Assembly (NCBI RefSeq): GCF_900111325.1 | Contig: NZ_FOGW01000005.1 | Span: 232,788-296,787 of the forward strand | Source of the DNA: Lachnobacterium bovis | GTDB taxonomy: Bacteria; Bacillota; Clostridia; Lachnospirales; Lachnospiraceae | Direction of reading: 5' to 3' | Length of the DNA: 64,000 bases | Shown here: one piece after another, positions 28,866 to 37,819 of the stretch | Numbering within the stretch: position 1 is the first letter of the stretch | How the letters are laid out: each line of letters begins with the position of its first letter | Translations under genes and position numbers: made by a program | The notes under the pieces: generated by a model | What the model was told of the DNA's origin: nothing | The model's database searches: none | The model's input: only the letters and a program-made list of their open reading frames with translations

Positions 28866-30788
28866 TTAAATATCTAGTTGAGCATCTCTTGCATGTTCAT
28901 ATATAAAAGCCTTTCTAGGGGGCACATCTGTTCCCATCAACATTGCTGTTACTTCCGATGCTAATTTACCATCTTCTATTTCTACTCGTTTTAACATTCT
29001 TGTTTCAGGATCTAATGTTGTTTCCCATAATTGTTGTGCATCCATTTCACCAAGACCTTTATATCTTTGTAAAGTAAAGTTACCCTTATGAGTTTTTCTG
29101 TATTTAGCTAGAGCCTCATCATCATATAAATATTGTTCTTCTCCACGAGAAGGAATAACCTTATACAATGGTGGCATAGCCACATATACATGACCTTCAA
29201 AAATTAATTCCGGCATAAAACGATAAAATAGTGTTAATAACAGTGTTGCGATGTGTGCTCCATCAACGTCGGCATCGGCCATTATTATAATTTTATCATA
29301 TCTTAATTTTGTTATATCAAAATCGTTACCATATCCTTCTGAAAAACCACATCCAAAAGCGTTTATCATTGTTTTGATTTCAGCATTAGCTAAAACTTTA
29401 TCTATACTAGCTTTTTCAACATTTAATATTTTACCTCTAATTGGCATAATAGCTTGATACAATCTATTTCTTGCCATTTTTGCAGAGCCACCGGCTGAAT
29501 CTCCCTCTACAATAAAAATTTCACTTTTCTTAGCATCTCGACTTTCACAATTTGCTAATTTACCATTTGAATCAAAAGAAAATTTTTGTTTTGTCAAAAG
29601 ATTTGTTTTTGTTTTTTCTTCTGCTTTTCTAATTTTTGCAGCTCTTTCAGCACATGAAATAACTGTTTTTAAAGTATCTAAATTTCTATCAAAAAACAAT
29701 TGAATTTCATCATTAGTAACTTTGCTAGTTGCTTTTGATGCATCCTGATTATCTAATTTTGTCTTAGTTTGTCCTTCAAATCTAGGTGCTGGATGTTTAA
29801 CTGATACAACTGCTGTCATACCATTTCTAACATCAACTCCAGTAAAATTAGGATCCTTATCTTTTAAAATTCCAAGTTCACGCGCATAATTATTAATTAC
29901 AGTAGTAAACATACTCTTAAATCCAGTAATATGAGTACCACCCTCTGCATTATAAATATTGTTACAAAATCCCAAAATATTTTCATGGAATTCATTCGTG
30001 TATTGAAATGCAACTTCAACCATAATTCCATCACTTTCGCCTTTGTAATAGATTATGTCATGCAATTTTTCATCATTTTTATTTAATTCTTTAACAAATC
30101 CAACAATACCTTCTGGTTCGTGAAATTCTATATGTTCAACTTCATCTTTTCTTCTATCTTCAAATATGATTTTAAGATTAGGATTTAGATATGCTGTTTC
30201 ATGCATTCTATTTTTTACATCATCAGCTTTAAATTTTGTCTTTTCAAATATTGTTCCATCTGGTAAAAAATTGATTTTTGTACCTGTTTCTTTTGTTTTA
30301 CCAACAACTGGTAATAAACCATTGTCTAATTCAACAACAGGATGTCCTTTTTCATATCCATCATGATGAATTGAACCTTCTCGTTTAATCCAAACATCCA
30401 TGTGTGTCGATAATGCATTAACAACTGAAGAACCTACACCATGTAAACCTCCAGATGTTTTATATGCATTATTATCAAATTTACCACCGGCATGTAATGT
30501 AGAAAATACTACCCTTGCTGCAGATACACCTTTTGCATGCATTCCAACCGGAATACCTCTACCGTTATCCTCTACAGTACATGAACCGTCTTTTTCTAAG
30601 GTAACTTTTATCGTATCACATGCACCAGCTAAATGTTCATCGACAGAATTATCAACAATCTCATATATCAAGTGATTTAATCCTTTTCGTGAAACACTAC
30701 CTATGTACATTCCCGGGCGCTTACGAACAGCTTCAAGACCTTCTAAGACTGATATACTACTTGCATCGTATGCTTGTTTTCTTGCCAT
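28866..30788 (-). CDS. parE: DNA topoisomerase IV subunit B ParE (GyrB family)
   Basis: This is the ATPase subunit partnering ParC. The 640-aa product has the GHKL ATPase motifs (EIVDNSVDEHLAG; VEDNGRGIPVG; GGLHGVGSSVVNALS), the Toprim motif EGDSAGGSAKMARNR and the Mg-binding DADVDGAHI. Its C-terminus is PRKAFIYEHARDAQLDI. It precedes parC by 18 nt and follows the CdaR-type regulator by 8 nt, giving a regulator-parE-parC run. Confidence 0.88.
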   Translation of the reverse strand: MARKQAYDASSISVLEGLEAVRKRPGMYIGSVSRKGLNHLIYEIVDNSVDEHLAGACDTIKVTLEKDGSCTVEDNGRGIPVGMHAKGVSAARVVFSTLHAGGKFDNNAYKTSGGLHGVGSSVVNALSTHMDVWIKREGSIHHDGYEKGHPVVELDNGLLPVVGKTKETGTKINFLPDGTIFEKTKFKADDVKNRMHETAYLNPNLKIIFEDRRKDEVEHIEFHEPEGIVGFVKELNKNDEKLHDIIYYKGESDGIMVEVAFQYTNEFHENILGFCNNIYNAEGGTHITGFKSMFTTVINNYARELGILKDKDPNFTGVDVRNGMTAVVSVKHPAPRFEGQTKTKLDNQDASKATSKVTNDEIQLFFDRNLDTLKTVISCAERAAKIRKAEEKTKTNLLTKQKFSFDSNGKLANCESRDAKKSEIFIVEGDSAGGSAKMARNRLYQAIMPIRGKILNVEKASIDKVLANAEIKTMINAFGCGFSEGYGNDFDITKLRYDKIIIMADADVDGAHIATLLLTLFYRFMPELIFEGHVYVAMPPLYKVIPSRGEEQYLYDDEALAKYRKTHKGNFTLQRYKGLGEMDAQQLWETTLDPETRMLKRVEIEDGKLASEVTAMLMGTDVPPRKAFIYEHARDAQLDI

Positions 30789-30796
30789 ACTTTACA

Positions 30797-31888
30797 TTAA
30801 CTCCTTTTTTGATCTTTCATATGTGCTATAACCATTACAGCTATTCTAAATGTCATAGCATCATCAAATTTTCTAATATCAAGCCCTATTGCTTTCTCAA
30901 TTCGTTCAAGTCTATAAACTAATGTATTTCTATGAACATATAATTGTCTAGCAGTTTCTGAAATATTAAGATTATTAGAGAAAAAGTTCATAATAGTTGA
31001 CATTGATTCCTCGTCATCTAATATTTCTGGAATTTCATCTCCAAAAACTTCTTTAATGAACATATCACATAAACTCATTGGTAACTGATGTATCAATCTT
31101 CCAATTCCTAATCTTCCATAAGAAATAGTTGGTTCTTTAAAGAAAAATACTCTTCCTACTTCAAGCGCCATTTTTGCTTCTTGGTAAGAATCAGTAATTT
31201 CTGGAATTTGATTAATCACATTACCATAACCAACACGAACATCAATCATTGCTTCCATTTGCAATGTATCAACTAAAAGATTTGCGATATTTTTTAGTTC
31301 ACTTTCTAATTTACTTTCTTTAAATTCTGAAACATCTTTAACTAATACAATATTATGTTCATCTACACTTGTCACAAAATCCTTTGTTTTAACATTAGAT
31401 AAATTTTTAACTAATTCCATTGCATCGTCAATACCTTTGTCTTTCGTGTCTATAACAAAAACTACTCTAGGAACTTGATCAATATGAAGTTTTCTTGCCT
31501 TACTAAAGATGTCAACTATTAACATATTTCCTAATAAGACATTTTGAATGAAATTATTTCTATCATACTGACCTGCAGCACTTACAACAAGATTTCTAAT
31601 TTGGCAAACAGCAAGACGACCTACCATATATGTATCTTCTCCACCGCCTGTCATAATTAAAATGTAATCTATTTCACCTTCAACTATTACTTTGAAAAAA
31701 TGATACTCTTTAGCAGTTTGACTTTCAGCCATAGAACGAGAAAATTCATTAACCATCTGTTCTACTTCATCTGAAAATTTAGTAGTATGCGCAATCAATT
31801 TTCCTTTTGGTGAATACAATGCCACATCTTTTTTAGTAATTTCTTTAATTTCATCTAATGTATTTTGTAATTTTTGATTTGTAAACAT
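30797..31888 (-). CDS. CdaR/PucR-type transcriptional regulator
   Basis: The 363-aa product has an N-terminal ligand-sensing region (MFTNQKLQNTLDEIKEITKKDVALYSPKGKLIAHT), as in sugar-diacid recognition domains. The C-terminal PucR-type helix-turn-helix reads NISETARQLYVHRNTLVYRLERIEKAIGLDIRKFDDA. Family members activate carbohydrate or purine catabolism genes. The ATG at 31888 has AAAGGAG 7 nt upstream; a start 12 codons earlier has no good site. It lies between a sugar-ABC ATPase gene (transcribed toward it but separated by a terminator) and parE. Regulation of sugar uptake is inferred from family and position only. Confidence 0.82.
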   Translation of the reverse strand: MFTNQKLQNTLDEIKEITKKDVALYSPKGKLIAHTTKFSDEVEQMVNEFSRSMAESQTAKEYHFFKVIVEGEIDYILIMTGGGEDTYMVGRLAVCQIRNLVVSAAGQYDRNNFIQNVLLGNMLIVDIFSKARKLHIDQVPRVVFVIDTKDKGIDDAMELVKNLSNVKTKDFVTSVDEHNIVLVKDVSEFKESKLESELKNIANLLVDTLQMEAMIDVRVGYGNVINQIPEITDSYQEAKMALEVGRVFFFKEPTISYGRLGIGRLIHQLPMSLCDMFIKEVFGDEIPEILDDEESMSTIMNFFSNNLNISETARQLYVHRNTLVYRLERIEKAIGLDIRKFDDAMTFRIAVMVIAHMKDQKRS

Positions 31889-31990
31889 ATAAAAACTCCT
31901 TTGTATCCGAATACCTTTGAACATCTCTTTACGAAATGAACTTCTTGGGAAAGGGCTTCAAACGAAGCCTATTATTAGCTATACTTGCTA

Positions 31991-32024
31991 TAAAAGAAAA
32001 CTGGGTGTAAATATCACACCCAGT
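31991..32024 (-). terminator. Rho-independent terminator of the sugar-ABC ATPase gene
   Basis: A perfect 9-bp GC-containing stem (ACTGGGTGT, 32000-32008, with 32016-32024) has a 7-nt loop. It is followed on the minus strand by TTTTCTTTT. Confidence 0.9.
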
Positions 32025-32056
32025 CTAATAATTTACAACTATTTAATTTTACATAA

Positions 32057-33169
32057 CTAGTTAGTAATTGTCAATTCAGAATCTTTATCAAAAATATGAA
32101 CTTTTTCTGGATTAATTGCTAACTGAATCTTGCTACCCATACGAGCTTTTGTATCAGAACCTACTCTAGCTGACATATTTGCTCCTGATAATGAGAAGTA
32201 TAATAATACTTCAGCACCTAATAATTCATAGCCAGAAACTTCAACTGAGAATTTGCTATCTGCATATTTTTCAAGTGACTCTTGATCTTCATAAATATCT
32301 TCTGGTCTGATACCAAGAATAACATTCTTTCCAGCATAGCCTCCAGCGATAACTTTTTTAGCTTTTTCTTTTGGTAATTCAAACTGGCAATCACCTGTTG
32401 AAACTGTAACGCTTTCTCCTTTTACAGAAACAGCTGCTTCAACGAAATTCATCTGTGGAGAGCCAATAAATCCAGCAACGAATAAGTTTTTAGGCTCGTT
32501 GTATAATTTTTGAGGTGAATCAACCTGTTGAACAACACCATCTTTTAATACAACAATTCTTGTTCCTAATGTCATAGCCTCTGTCTGATCATGTGTAACG
32601 TAGATAATTGTTGCACCTAATCTATTATGTAATGATGCAATTTCTGATCTCATCTGTACACGAAGCTTAGCATCTAAGTTTGAAAGTGGCTCATCCATTA
32701 AGAATACTTTTGGATTACGAACAATTGCACGACCCATTGCAACACGCTGTCTCTGACCACCTGATAAAGCTTTTGGTTTACGATCTAATAATTTTTCAAG
32801 ATCAAGAATTCTAGCTGCATCTTCTACTTTCTTTCTAATTTCATCTTTTGGAACTTTTCTTAATTTAAGACCAAATGCCATGTTGTCAAATACTGTCATA
32901 TGTGGATATAACGCATAGTTCTGGAATACCATTGCAATATCTCTATCTTTTGGTTCAACATCATTAACAACTTTTCCGTCGATTTTTAATTCGCCTGAAG
33001 AAATATCTTCAAGACCTGCGATCATTCTTAATGTTGTAGATTTACCACAACCTGATGGTCCAACGAAAATGATAAATTCTTTATCTTCAACCTCTAAGTT
33101 AAAATCCTTAACTGCTTCAAATCCATTTGGATATACCTTGTAAATATTTTTTAGTGATAAACTTGCCAT
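32057..33169 (-). CDS. ugpC: Carbohydrate ABC transporter ATP-binding protein (UgpC/MsmK type)
   Basis: This ATPase powers one or several sugar ABC importers. Shared MsmK/UgpC-type ATPases are common in Firmicutes where, as here, no permease genes are adjacent. The 370-aa product has Walker A (GPSGCGKSTTLRMIAG), Q-loop (MVFQNYALYPHMTV), signature (LSGGQRQRVAMGRAIVRNP), Walker B (FLMDEPLSNLDAKLR), the H-loop (THDQTEAMT), and a C-terminal TOBE/OB regulatory domain (about 245-365). Its own terminator follows and a 365-nt gap precedes it. Confidence 0.93.
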   Translation of the reverse strand: MASLSLKNIYKVYPNGFEAVKDFNLEVEDKEFIIFVGPSGCGKSTTLRMIAGLEDISSGELKIDGKVVNDVEPKDRDIAMVFQNYALYPHMTVFDNMAFGLKLRKVPKDEIRKKVEDAARILDLEKLLDRKPKALSGGQRQRVAMGRAIVRNPKVFLMDEPLSNLDAKLRVQMRSEIASLHNRLGATIIYVTHDQTEAMTLGTRIVVLKDGVVQQVDSPQKLYNEPKNLFVAGFIGSPQMNFVEAAVSVKGESVTVSTGDCQFELPKEKAKKVIAGGYAGKNVILGIRPEDIYEDQESLEKYADSKFSVEVSGYELLGAEVLLYFSLSGANMSARVGSDTKARMGSKIQLAINPEKVHIFDKDSELTITN

Positions 33170-33534
33170 TCCTTAAATCCTCCCTAAACCTTTTCTTAAT
33201 TTTCTCTTTTGCAACTTTTGTTGCCATTTCCTTTACAAGTATTATGATAAACATTTATCTCTTTATTTTCCATAGGCAAATAAACAAATATTATTAATTT
33301 TCTTTGTCAATGTGACGAAATAGATATATTGATAGTCAATTTAACCTAATTTGTCTTATTTTTTTGTAAATTTATCCATTGAATTTAATTTTTTAATAAT
33401 CTATTTTTCTTTAATATTTGTTTTATTTTCTTATAATTTGTTTTTTTGCAAAAAAAGTTCTTATCATTGGCATACACCAACAATAAGAACTTTTATTTAT
33501 ATAAATATATGTATATAGATAATATAGAAAAAGG
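33170..33534. other. 365-nt intergenic region between feoB and the sugar-ABC ATPase gene
   Basis: This region holds the feoB terminator (33453-33494) and the leader of the ATPase gene. Two short inverted repeats lie in the leader: GCAAC-N4-GTTGC at 33211-33224 and GATAAA-N2-TTTATC at 33246-33259. TTGACA occurs on the minus strand near 33310 but has no good -10 at 16-18 nt. I see no coding sequence. Confidence 0.5.
33453..33494 (-). terminator. Terminator of the feo operon
   Basis: A perfect 12-bp stem (AAAAGTTCTTAT, 33453-33464, with 33483-33494) is followed by T6 on the minus strand. A nested TTGG/CCAA helix extends it. Ts on both flanks could make it bidirectional. Confidence 0.85.
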
Positions 33535-35730
33535 CTATTTTGCAAGTGATTTAGTCTTAATTGTTAAAACGTTACTCTCTTTGTATGGTCTTACTAATAA
33601 GTAAATAAAGTAAGCAACTAATACGATTGAAACAATTGTACCAAATCCAAAGCTAACATTACCTGTAAACAATCCACCAATTTGGTAAATAACTAATGAT
33701 ACTGCATAAGCTAATCCACACTGATATCCAATTGCAAACAAGAACCATTTTGTATTATTCATTTCTCGTTTAATTGCACCCATTGCAGCGAAACATGGTG
33801 CACATAACAAGTTAAATACTAAGTAAGCATATCCTGCAATAGCTGGGATTGAAATAGCTAACTGATGCCAATAATCTGCTCCAGCTTCATCTTTTAATTC
33901 AGCTATACCGTATGTCATACCAATTGTTGCAATAACGTTTTCTTTAGCAATTAATCCTGTAATAGCAGCAACTGCCATTCTCCAATTTCCAAATCCGAGT
34001 GGTTTGAAGATAAATGCAAACACACCACCAATTTTAGCTAAAATAGAACCATCAATCTGATCTGCTTCTAACATACCCCAATTGCCTTTTGAATCCCATC
34101 CAAATGTTTGTAAAAACCAAATAGCAATTGTTGAAAGTAAAATAATTGTTCCAGCTTTTTTAATGAAAGACCATCCTCTTTCACCCATTGATCTAAACAC
34201 ATTTGATAATGTTGGCATATGATAAGCTGGTAATTCCATTACAAACGGTGCAGGATCACCTGCGAACATTTTAGTTTTCTTAAGAATAATACCAGAGCAT
34301 ACGATTGCTGCAATTCCTATAAAATATGCACTTACTGAAACTAATGCGCTGTTATGGAAAAAAGCACCAGCGATTAATGCAATGATAGGCAACTTAGCAC
34401 TACATGGAATAAAAGTTGTAGTCATAATTGTCATTCTACGATCTCTTTCGTTCTCAATTGTTCTAGAAGCCATAACACCAGGAACACCACAACCTGAACC
34501 AATTAACATAGGAATAAATGATTTACCTGATAAACCAAATTTTCTAAAGATTCTATCCATGATGAATGCCACCCTTGACATATATCCACATGATTCAAGT
34601 AAAGCCAAGAAGAAGAATAATAACATAATCTGTGGAACGAATCCTAATACAGCACAAACACCGGCTATAATACCGTCATTAATAAGTCCAGATAACCATG
34701 AAGCACATTTAACTGATTCTAATAAATCACCAACAAACGCATGAACACCAGGTATATGAGGACCAAAATGTAATAAATTCCATCCATCATCACCTAATAA
34801 GTTGTCATTTGTCCAGTCAGTAAGAGGTGAACCAACTTTTGTTACCGAAATACCATATACAATAAACATTATCAAAGCGAAAATCGGTAACGCTAAAAAT
34901 CTATTTGTTACAATTCTATCTATCTTATCAGAAACTGTGTCTTTGCCTTTTTTGCCTTTTTTTACACAGCTGTCAATGATAGATGAGATGTACTCATATC
35001 TTTCATTAGTAATAATACTTTCTGTATCATCATCAAATTTTTCTTCTAGATTTTTAATTTCCTGTTCAACATTTGGAATTTCTGATAATAAATCTTCAAT
35101 CTTACTATCACGTTCAATTAATTTAATCGCAAAGAACTTCTTTTGTTCTGTAGGCATAGAAGAAGGAAGTTTATTAACTACGCTTTCAATTTCTTTTTCA
35201 ACATCATCTGCAAATCTGTGCTGTAAAGTATTTAGTTTATGACTTTGAGCAACTTTAACTGCTAAATCTGCTGCTGCTGAAATTCCTTTATTCTTCAAAG
35301 CTGAAATAGTAACAACTTCGCATCCAAGATTCTTAGATAAATTATTTACATTAATTTTATCTCCGTTCTTTTCAACGACATCCATCATATTAATAGCCAT
35401 AATTACTGGAATTCCTAATTCAATCAACTGAGTTGATAAATATAGGTTACGTTCTATATTAGAGCCATCAATTATATTTATGATTGCATCTGGTTTTTCA
35501 TTTACCAAATAATTTCTTGCTACAACTTCTTCAAGAGTATATGGTGATAAAGAATAAATACCTGGTAAATCTACGATTTTTACATCTTTATGTCCCTTTA
35601 ATTTTCCTTCTTTTTTTTCTACTGTAACACCTGGCCAATTACCAACATATTGGTTTGAACCAGTTAGTGAATTAAATAATGTTGTTTTACCACAGTTAGG
35701 ATTACCTGCTAATGCTATTTTTAAAGCCAT
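33535..35730 (-). CDS. feoB: Ferrous iron transporter FeoB
   Basis: FeoB is the GTPase-coupled Fe2+ permease of the inner membrane. The 731-aa product has an N-terminal G domain (G1 GNPNCGKTTLFNSLTG; G3 DLPGIYSLSPYTLEE; G4 NMMD) and a helical spacer domain (about 165-260). The membrane region has the Gate motif PMLIGSGCGVPGVMASRTI and ends in further hydrophobic segments. Length is typical. It follows feoA by 25 nt. Iron-dependent repression is expected; see the promoter and candidate operator upstream of the first feoA. Confidence 0.97.
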   Translation of the reverse strand: MALKIALAGNPNCGKTTLFNSLTGSNQYVGNWPGVTVEKKEGKLKGHKDVKIVDLPGIYSLSPYTLEEVVARNYLVNEKPDAIINIIDGSNIERNLYLSTQLIELGIPVIMAINMMDVVEKNGDKINVNNLSKNLGCEVVTISALKNKGISAAADLAVKVAQSHKLNTLQHRFADDVEKEIESVVNKLPSSMPTEQKKFFAIKLIERDSKIEDLLSEIPNVEQEIKNLEEKFDDDTESIITNERYEYISSIIDSCVKKGKKGKDTVSDKIDRIVTNRFLALPIFALIMFIVYGISVTKVGSPLTDWTNDNLLGDDGWNLLHFGPHIPGVHAFVGDLLESVKCASWLSGLINDGIIAGVCAVLGFVPQIMLLFFFLALLESCGYMSRVAFIMDRIFRKFGLSGKSFIPMLIGSGCGVPGVMASRTIENERDRRMTIMTTTFIPCSAKLPIIALIAGAFFHNSALVSVSAYFIGIAAIVCSGIILKKTKMFAGDPAPFVMELPAYHMPTLSNVFRSMGERGWSFIKKAGTIILLSTIAIWFLQTFGWDSKGNWGMLEADQIDGSILAKIGGVFAFIFKPLGFGNWRMAVAAITGLIAKENVIATIGMTYGIAELKDEAGADYWHQLAISIPAIAGYAYLVFNLLCAPCFAAMGAIKREMNNTKWFLFAIGYQCGLAYAVSLVIYQIGGLFTGNVSFGFGTIVSIVLVAYFIYLLVRPYKESNVLTIKTKSLAK

Positions 35731-35755
35731 CCTACTAATCTCCTTACTTTATTTT

Positions 35756-35980
35756 TTAGTCTTCTACTTGAACCATTTCAGCATCATTTTTTCTAACTGA
35801 AAGTTCGTACCCTCTTATCGTTATTTCAATTGGGTCACCTAATGGTGCAACTTTTCTAACGAAAATACCTGTGCCTTTTGTTAATCCCATATCCATAATT
35901 CTTCTTTTTACAGCGCCTTCGCCTGTAATTTTCTTAACTTTGACATTCTCACCAATGCCTACATCTTTTAAAGTTCTCAT
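35756..35980 (-). CDS. feoA: Ferrous iron transport accessory protein FeoA (second copy)
   Basis: This small SH3-like FeoA protein is 74 aa: MRTLKDVGIGENVKVKKITGEGAVKRRIMDMGLTKG, VRKVAPLGDPIEITIRGYELSVRKNDAEMV. The PLGDPIEI and RGYELSLRK-like patterns are classic FeoA. It binds FeoB and is needed for full iron uptake. It is the second of two adjacent FeoA-domain genes, 22 nt after the first. Confidence 0.93.
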   Translation of the reverse strand: MRTLKDVGIGENVKVKKITGEGAVKRRIMDMGLTKGTGIFVRKVAPLGDPIEITIRGYELSVRKNDAEMVQVED

Positions 35981-36002
35981 TTATAAGCTCCTTTTTTATT
36001 AT

Positions 36003-36212
36003 TTAAACTAAAATTTTATTAGCCATATCTTTTCCAATCGCAACTCTTGAATCTTTAACGTTAACGATCAAATTCCCATCTATTTTCGAAACAATAGAAA
36101 CTTTTCCACCTTGTACAAATCCAAGATTATTTAAAAACTTTCTTGTTTCTTCTTTTCCACCGATTCTGACAATCTTATGTTCCGAACCAATATCAACCAT
36201 TGTTAAAGGCAT
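36003..36212 (-). CDS. feoA: FeoA-domain protein (first copy)
   Basis: This is a second, diverged FeoA protein of 69 aa (MPLTMVDIGSEHKIVRIGGKEETRKFLNNLGFVQGGKVSIVSKIDGNLIVNVKDSRVAIGKDMANKILV). It has the NLGF and DSRVAIGKDMA patterns but lacks the PLGDP motif. The ATG at 36212 is chosen because AAGAGGG lies 6 nt upstream. The upstream in-frame ATG at 36218 directly abuts that site, and a further one is at 36242. Paired FeoA genes before feoB are common in Clostridia. Confidence 0.88.
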   Translation of the reverse strand: MPLTMVDIGSEHKIVRIGGKEETRKFLNNLGFVQGGKVSIVSKIDGNLIVNVKDSRVAIGKDMANKILV

Positions 36213-36264
36213 AGACATCCCTCTTTTCTTTATTCTAATCATTATTAATGTATCTTACTAAGTG

Positions 36265-36295
36265 TTAGTATAGTCTAATCATTGTGACATGTCAA
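36265..36295 (-). promoter_or_regulatory. feo operon promoter with overlapping candidate operator
   Basis: On the minus strand there is a perfect -35 TTGACA (36290-36295) and TATACT -10 (36267-36272), separated by 17 nt. The -10 lies in TTAGTATAGTCTAA (36265-36278), which resembles the outer half-sites of DtxR/IdeR-type boxes. The -35 lies in the 10-bp palindrome TGACATGTCA (36285-36294). The promoter is seen directly; the operator roles are inference. Confidence 0.6.
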
Positions 36296-36489
36296 GTATT
36301 TTCGGAAATAATTAATAGAAATATAAGAATATCGGTTATATTTTCCTTTTACTTATATATATTTTACTACAATTTTAAATGTTTAATATATGTTATTATT
36401 GTCGATTATTGTTATAAACGTCTATTAGTAGTTATAAATTTTCACCTTTTCTTAGGTGTATTTATTCAAAATTAAAAACTTTATAAAAT

Positions 36490-37683
36490 CTATAATTTAT
36501 TATGCTTCTTTATTTTTTCCATATATTCTTCATGATTTTTTTCTAGACTATATATAAGTCTTACTAATTTTTTTGTTGCATGTGTAACCGCCACTGTATA
36601 CGACTTTCCTTCTTCTCTTTTTTTTGCTAAATATTCTCTAAAAATCGGATCCCACAGACAAACATATTTAGTTGCATTAAAAAGCGCATATCTTAAATAT
36701 TTTGATCCTCTTTTTTCCATATGTGCATAGGAGGTTTGTTCAATCTGACCCGACTGATATATGGTTGGTGACATACCAGCATATGCTAAAATTTTATCTG
36801 GGGAACTAAACCTTGAAAAATCCCCTATTTCTGCTAAAATCATTGCTCCCATTCTATAATTAATTCCCGGTATTGTTGTAATTGGTGAATCAATTTCATC
36901 CATTATAATTTTGATTTTTTCTTCTATTTCATTTATTTGTTCTTCTATTTCATTTAATAATATGATTGTATGTTGTAGTTCTAACGACATCACGGGCATA
37001 TTAATTCCTATTGACTTTCTTGCAGCCTCCCTTATTTGGATCGCTGTATTTTTCTCGTAATGACCCTTTGATTTTGTTAAAAGAATATTAGTTATCTTTG
37101 TAAGATGTGCTCTTGAAATCTGTTCTGCATCAGGATATTTTAAAAGTAACGCATAAATCGAAGGACTATGAACAGTTGAAACCATTTTTTCTAATTCTGG
37201 AAAAAGAATACAAATCAATTTTGAAACCGTACTCCGAAACTTTGCTCTATCTTTTACTTTTTCATATCTGTAACGAGTTAACGATCTTAACTCATCCGTT
37301 ATAAAATTTAAATCTGTATATGCTTTCAAATTTAAATTTGCCATCAACATAGAAACAATTGTACAACTATCTATTTTATCTGTCTTTGTCAATCTTAGAC
37401 TCATGCTCTTTCTATATAAATTTGTATGAAGTGGATTAATTACATAGACTTTTATATTATGTTTCAATAAATACGCAATCAAGTTATAGCCATAATGCCC
37501 CGTTGCTTCTAAACCGACTTTAATTTCCTCGCTTTCTGTATTGAATTTTAAAATATTAGTATAAAGTATTTCAAATCCTTCTATATTGTTTGATACTGTA
37601 AATGTATCTATATATTCACCATTTGTTTTTTTTATAAAACAATCATGTTTATCTTTTGCTATATCAATTCCAACATATATCAT
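36490..37683 (-). CDS. IS110-family transposase (DEDD recombinase)
   Basis: The 397-aa product has the N-terminal DEDD RuvC-like domain (YVGIDIAKDKHDCFI; VGLEATGHYGYNLIAYL; KTDKIDSCTIVSML) and the C-terminal Transposase_20 domain with the catalytic-Ser region (TIPGINYRMGAMILAEIGDFSRFSSPDKILAYAGMSPTIYQSG). IS110 elements move by a bridge-RNA-guided mechanism and lack conventional inverted termini. The frame is full length, so the copy may be active. It lies between the feo promoter and hcp. Codon use looks like its neighbours. Confidence 0.93.
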   Translation of the reverse strand: MIYVGIDIAKDKHDCFIKKTNGEYIDTFTVSNNIEGFEILYTNILKFNTESEEIKVGLEATGHYGYNLIAYLLKHNIKVYVINPLHTNLYRKSMSLRLTKTDKIDSCTIVSMLMANLNLKAYTDLNFITDELRSLTRYRYEKVKDRAKFRSTVSKLICILFPELEKMVSTVHSPSIYALLLKYPDAEQISRAHLTKITNILLTKSKGHYEKNTAIQIREAARKSIGINMPVMSLELQHTIILLNEIEEQINEIEEKIKIIMDEIDSPITTIPGINYRMGAMILAEIGDFSRFSSPDKILAYAGMSPTIYQSGQIEQTSYAHMEKRGSKYLRYALFNATKYVCLWDPIFREYLAKKREEGKSYTVAVTHATKKLVRLIYSLEKNHEEYMEKIKKHNKL

Positions 37684-37812
37684 ATATCTTACCTCAATAA
37701 AAAAAATGCTGTGGTTGTAACCTTATTTTAACCATCAACGTGGTAGGAGGAATTCAACAATCCACAGCATCAACTAATAGCCACAACTAGAATGTTGAGA
37801 ACGGCTATTATT
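37684..37812 (-). ncRNA. Candidate IS110 bridge RNA region
   Basis: The noncoding stretch upstream of the transposase holds two hairpins. A 9-bp stem (ATGCTGTGG, 37706-37714, with 37762-37770) encloses a 47-nt interior with a smaller ACCA/TGGT helix. An 8-bp stem (TAATAGCC, 37775-37782, with 37803-37810) encloses CAAC-N6-GTTG flanked by unpaired bases. IS110-group bridge RNAs are encoded in this position and have two loops for target and donor pairing. The fold matches in outline; no sequence match was tested. Neither hairpin has a T-run. Confidence 0.45.
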
Positions 37813-37819
37813 TGTAATT

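Larger units (their letters stand above)
36490..37812 (-). mobile_element. IS110-family insertion sequence (limits approximate)
   Basis: The element comprises the transposase gene and its upstream noncoding segment up to near the hcp stop (37820). The right limit on the feo side, somewhere in 36296-36489, cannot be set because IS110 leaves no long inverted repeats. Comparison with an empty site is needed to fix both ends. Confidence 0.6.

Noticed and set aside
26610..30788. gyrB-gyrA instead of parE-parC
   Set aside because: The A subunit lacks a GyrA box and has a short C-terminal domain. A remaining doubt is stated in the entries because other gyrase genes are outside the window.
36284..36475. 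Small 63-codon plus-strand frame between the feo promoter and the transposase
   Set aside because: Hydrophobic AT-rich composition, overlap with the feo promoter and no ribosome binding site; more likely noncoding IS end or spacer.
37775..37810. Hairpin as the hcp terminator
   Set aside because: The 8-bp stem is not followed by Ts on the minus strand and lies beside a second hairpin of similar style, fitting the IS110 noncoding region better.
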